A DNA stretch of 6,137 nucleotides, taken from Thermodesulfobacteriales bacterium (GTDB taxonomy: Bacteria > Desulfobacterota > Thermodesulfobacteria > Thermodesulfobacteriales > Thermodesulfatatoraceae). A program made the position numbers and the translations under genes. The stretch's first letter is position 1, and each line of letters opens with the position of its first letter. The stretch spans positions 1 through 6,137 of the forward strand of contig JALSPN010000279.1 in NCBI GenBank assembly GCA_026985945.1, written 5' to 3'. This document shows, piece by piece, positions 4,058 to 6,137 of this stretch. Below the pieces are notes generated by a model that did not search any database, had not been told where the DNA came from, and worked only from the letters and a program-made list of their open reading frames with translations.

Positions 4058-6127
4058 CTAGGGCTTTAGCTCCAGACTCAGTTCTAATTGATGGCGCATG
4101 CCTCGGGAAAAGTGAAAAGGCCAGAAGGGCATGAGAGCAAGCCCCTGGGTGGTAAGATCATAGCCCGCCTCGGACTGGCTTACCGTTTTCACCGGGAAAA
4201 GGAAAAACCTGGCCTTCTCAGGGAGAGTAATCACAAGCCTTTCGGCAGAGCTTTTTATTACGAACCTTTCGGCCTGGCCCTCAAGCGGTTCTTCTACGGG
4301 AAGTTTTTTCTGATCGGCTTGAAGGCCGCCTTCTCCAGAGGCCAGGAAGGGGGGGTAGAGATTAAATTCCACGCCAAAGAAACAGCGGGTTTCTTCGGTT
4401 GCCCGGTATTCGAATTCGTAAGAAAGGGAGATTTTGCGGCCGGCACGGGTAATTTTTACTTTTTTTCTCAAAAGCAAAGGTCGCCTTTGAGAGCCCGGGG
4501 GATAAAGACCGCCATCCCGGAAAAAGAGAATTTCCCTCCCGGTATGATGCCAGTGGAAGGGTTGATTGGCAAAATCCCCCCACTCTCCAAAGTCACAGCG
4601 CACGAAATCCGAAAGCCCTTTGGTAGGGTCAAAGAAGTGTTCTATGAGGCTTTGCCTTTCATACCAATCGTAAGAAAGGGCTTTGAGGACCTCTTCGGAA
4701 GGGCGTTTTTTCAGGTGGTGAATACTGAAAACCCCTTCTTCCGCCTCTGGTGGTTCCTCAGGATACCTTATGGCTTCATGGTAGGCCTCAAAACGCCGGG
4801 TAAGGGCGTTTTGATAATTGTGCGCTACCGGAAGGCTTGACCATTCTACCAGGTGGGCCCCTAAGTGGGGCTTGAAGACCAGGACGGCCTTTTCAGAGGT
4901 GAAAAAGATTTCTTCCCGACCGTCGAAATCCAAATCCTTAATGCTGATTTTGGGCTTTTCCCCTGTGCGAAGTTTGGCTTCTGCAGAAAGCAGTCTTTCC
5001 CACAGGGCCTGGCGGAGGTGTGGAAGATAAAGGCCACCAAAGATACCGTGCCAGTAAGCATCGTTGCACTGAGCCGCGAGGAGATCAAGCCGGGCCTCAG
5101 GAGAGAATTTTTCTCTGGAAAGTTCACTTACAAGATACATGCGCTTGTGCAGGTGATTGGATTCCGGATATTTCACGAAGAAATTGCGCCAGTGTCCACC
5201 CCTGATAAAAGGGGCAAAACGCGTCTTTTCCGGTTTGAGCCGCTTTTCAAGCTCAAGAAGCTCAAGGATTCTTGGGGCCGGAAGGGCCCATTCTTCCATC
5301 TCGGCGTAAGAAGCGGTGGGAAGATAGGCAAGCCCCCGGGCAGGAGTTTTTTCAAGCGCTTCGGCAAAGGTCAAAATTTCCACCCGCCCTTCTTCTTTCC
5401 ATTCTCTGAGGGCCTTTAAAAACTTTTCAAGCCATCCCTCCTCGTAAACCCATTTGTAAGTGCCCGGCCAGGCCCCAAACTTTTCGCCGTCGTCAAAGTA
5501 GATGGCAAGCTGGCCCCCTTTAAGGGATATTTCCTGGAGATACTGGGCCAGGTGTTCTACCGGCCAGAAAGGAATGGCGTAGCGGAGGTTTTCATCAATG
5601 GGAAAGACGGCAAGCCTTTTGCCCTCGGCCTCGGTATAGTAATAGGCGTAAAGATCATTTTTTTCAAAACCCGAGACGATAAAGTGCCGATCATCCACTA
5701 CCACATATTTTATGCCCAGGTTGACCAGATCTTCTACCAGGGATTGTTCCCAGACCCTTTCTGTGAGCCAGAGACCTATCGGGGCCTTGCCAAACTGGCG
5801 CTTCAAATAATCCTTATGACGCAGGATTTGTTCCCTGCGGTCCTCACGAGGGATGGTAACTAAAATGGGCTCGAAAAAGCCCCCGCAGACCGGCTCCACC
5901 TGCCCCCGATCAATGAGCTTTCCCAGGAGTTCGAAAAGGGCGGGGTGATGCTCTTCCCACCACTTAAGAAGGATCCCGCTGGTGTGAAAACTGAAACGGA
6001 AATGGGGATTTTTCCAGGTAGCCTTCAAAAAGGGAAAGTAGCATCTTTCCGTAAGGCGAGAAATGACGTGGTCAAAATTTCCCAGGGGTTGATGATTGTG
6101 GATACCGAAAAGGAAGGGAAGCGCCAT
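4058..6127 (-). CDS. Glycoside hydrolase family 57, 4-alpha-glucanotransferase-like
   Basis: Predicted cytoplasmic alpha-glucan enzyme of 689 residues, close to the roughly 660 of the Thermococcus litoralis 4-alpha-glucanotransferase, which transfers maltooligosaccharide segments between glucans. The five GH57 regions are present: HNHQP (10-14), GGFFEPI (82-88), WLTERVWE (120-127), FDDGEKFGAWP (211-221) and YLPTASYAEMEEW (268-280). Glu123 sits at the same number as the known nucleophile of the T. litoralis enzyme, and Asp213 likely matches its acid/base Asp214. After the catalytic domain (about 5-300) come a helical DUF1925-like section (about 305-385) and a beta-rich DUF1926-like section (about 395-689), the architecture of this subfamily. 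No signal peptide is seen. GAGG lies 6 bases before ATG 6127, so the gene is complete although the window ends 10 bases upstream. Hydrolysis (amylase activity) instead of transfer cannot be excluded. A job in glycogen or maltodextrin turnover is inferred. Confidence 0.94.
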   Translation of the reverse strand: MALPFLFGIHNHQPLGNFDHVISRLTERCYFPFLKATWKNPHFRFSFHTSGILLKWWEEHHPALFELLGKLIDRGQVEPVCGGFFEPILVTIPREDRREQILRHKDYLKRQFGKAPIGLWLTERVWEQSLVEDLVNLGIKYVVVDDRHFIVSGFEKNDLYAYYYTEAEGKRLAVFPIDENLRYAIPFWPVEHLAQYLQEISLKGGQLAIYFDDGEKFGAWPGTYKWVYEEGWLEKFLKALREWKEEGRVEILTFAEALEKTPARGLAYLPTASYAEMEEWALPAPRILELLELEKRLKPEKTRFAPFIRGGHWRNFFVKYPESNHLHKRMYLVSELSREKFSPEARLDLLAAQCNDAYWHGIFGGLYLPHLRQALWERLLSAEAKLRTGEKPKISIKDLDFDGREEIFFTSEKAVLVFKPHLGAHLVEWSSLPVAHNYQNALTRRFEAYHEAIRYPEEPPEAEEGVFSIHHLKKRPSEEVLKALSYDWYERQSLIEHFFDPTKGLSDFVRCDFGEWGDFANQPFHWHHTGREILFFRDGGLYPPGSQRRPLLLRKKVKITRAGRKISLSYEFEYRATEETRCFFGVEFNLYPPFLASGEGGLQADQKKLPVEEPLEGQAERFVIKSSAERLVITLPEKARFFLFPVKTVSQSEAGYDLTTQGLALMPFWPFHFSRGMRHQLELSLELKP

Positions 6128-6133
6128 AAAAAG

Positions 6134-6137
6134 CCTC
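6134..6137 (-). promoter_or_regulatory. Ribosome binding site of the GH57 gene
   Basis: The last four bases of the window read GAGG on the - strand and sit 6 bases before the ATG at 6127. This supports that ATG as the true start of the GH57 gene even though its promoter lies outside the window. Confidence 0.6.

Noticed and set aside
4088..4840. A 250-residue open frame on the + strand opposite the GH57 gene
   Set aside because: It lies wholly antisense to conserved GH57 C-terminal domains, has no recognisable motif or good ribosome binding site, and is explained by codon bias in the real gene.
4865..5419. A 184-residue open frame on the + strand inside the GH57 gene
   Set aside because: It is antisense to the region containing the conserved PTASYAEMEEW motif; its composition is basic and motif-free, as expected for a shadow frame.
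5552..5863. A 103-residue + strand open frame opposite the GH57 catalytic core
   Set aside because: The opposite strand encodes the catalytic WLTERVWE region, and this frame shows no family resemblance.

Overview
The window is about 6.1 kb and almost entirely coding. It has one gene on the + strand (trpC) and six tightly packed genes on the - strand. The organism is probably a thermophilic, Gram-negative-type bacterium. Reasons are the GH57 enzyme of hyperthermophile type, a WtpA-type tungstate/molybdate importer whose binding protein carries a cleavable (non-lipoprotein) signal peptide, proteins rich in Glu/Lys/Arg, and heavy use of AGG/AAG/GAG codons. A member of Thermodesulfobacteria or a similar deep-branching thermophile would fit, but that placement is inference only.

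Layout: bases 1-40 are an AT-rich leader. Bases 41-811 hold trpC (indole-3-glycerol-phosphate synthase, tryptophan synthesis), starting at GTG. All other genes read leftward on the - strand, in transcription order: a GH57 4-alpha-glucanotransferase-like enzyme (6127-4058), a DUF4234 membrane protein (4024-3623), a DUF2752 membrane protein (3626-3258, TTG start), then wtpA (3227-2262), wtpB (2265-1492) and wtpC (1499-756). Spacing is 33 bp, then a 4-bp overlap, 30 bp, a 4-bp overlap and an 8-bp overlap, so one polycistronic transcript is plausible. wtpC and trpC converge, and their 3' ends share 56 bp of coding sequence. No non-coding gap exceeds 40 bp, and I see no RNA gene, mobile element or CRISPR array.

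Working together: WtpA (periplasmic binding protein), WtpB (permease) and WtpC (ATPase) form an importer for tungstate and/or molybdate, which supplies the pterin cofactor of W/Mo enzymes. The GH57 protein is a cytoplasmic alpha-glucan remodelling enzyme. The two small membrane proteins have no assigned function. Why these three groups share a strand is not explained by known biology.

I did not find a clear undescribed system. The points most worth a second look are the pair of small membrane proteins (one with an internal TLLTCGL repeat, the other with CPGCG) between the GH57 gene and the oxyanion transporter, the short WtpC that lacks a TOBE/Mop tail and ends inside trpC, and a small hairpin around the DUF4234 translation start.
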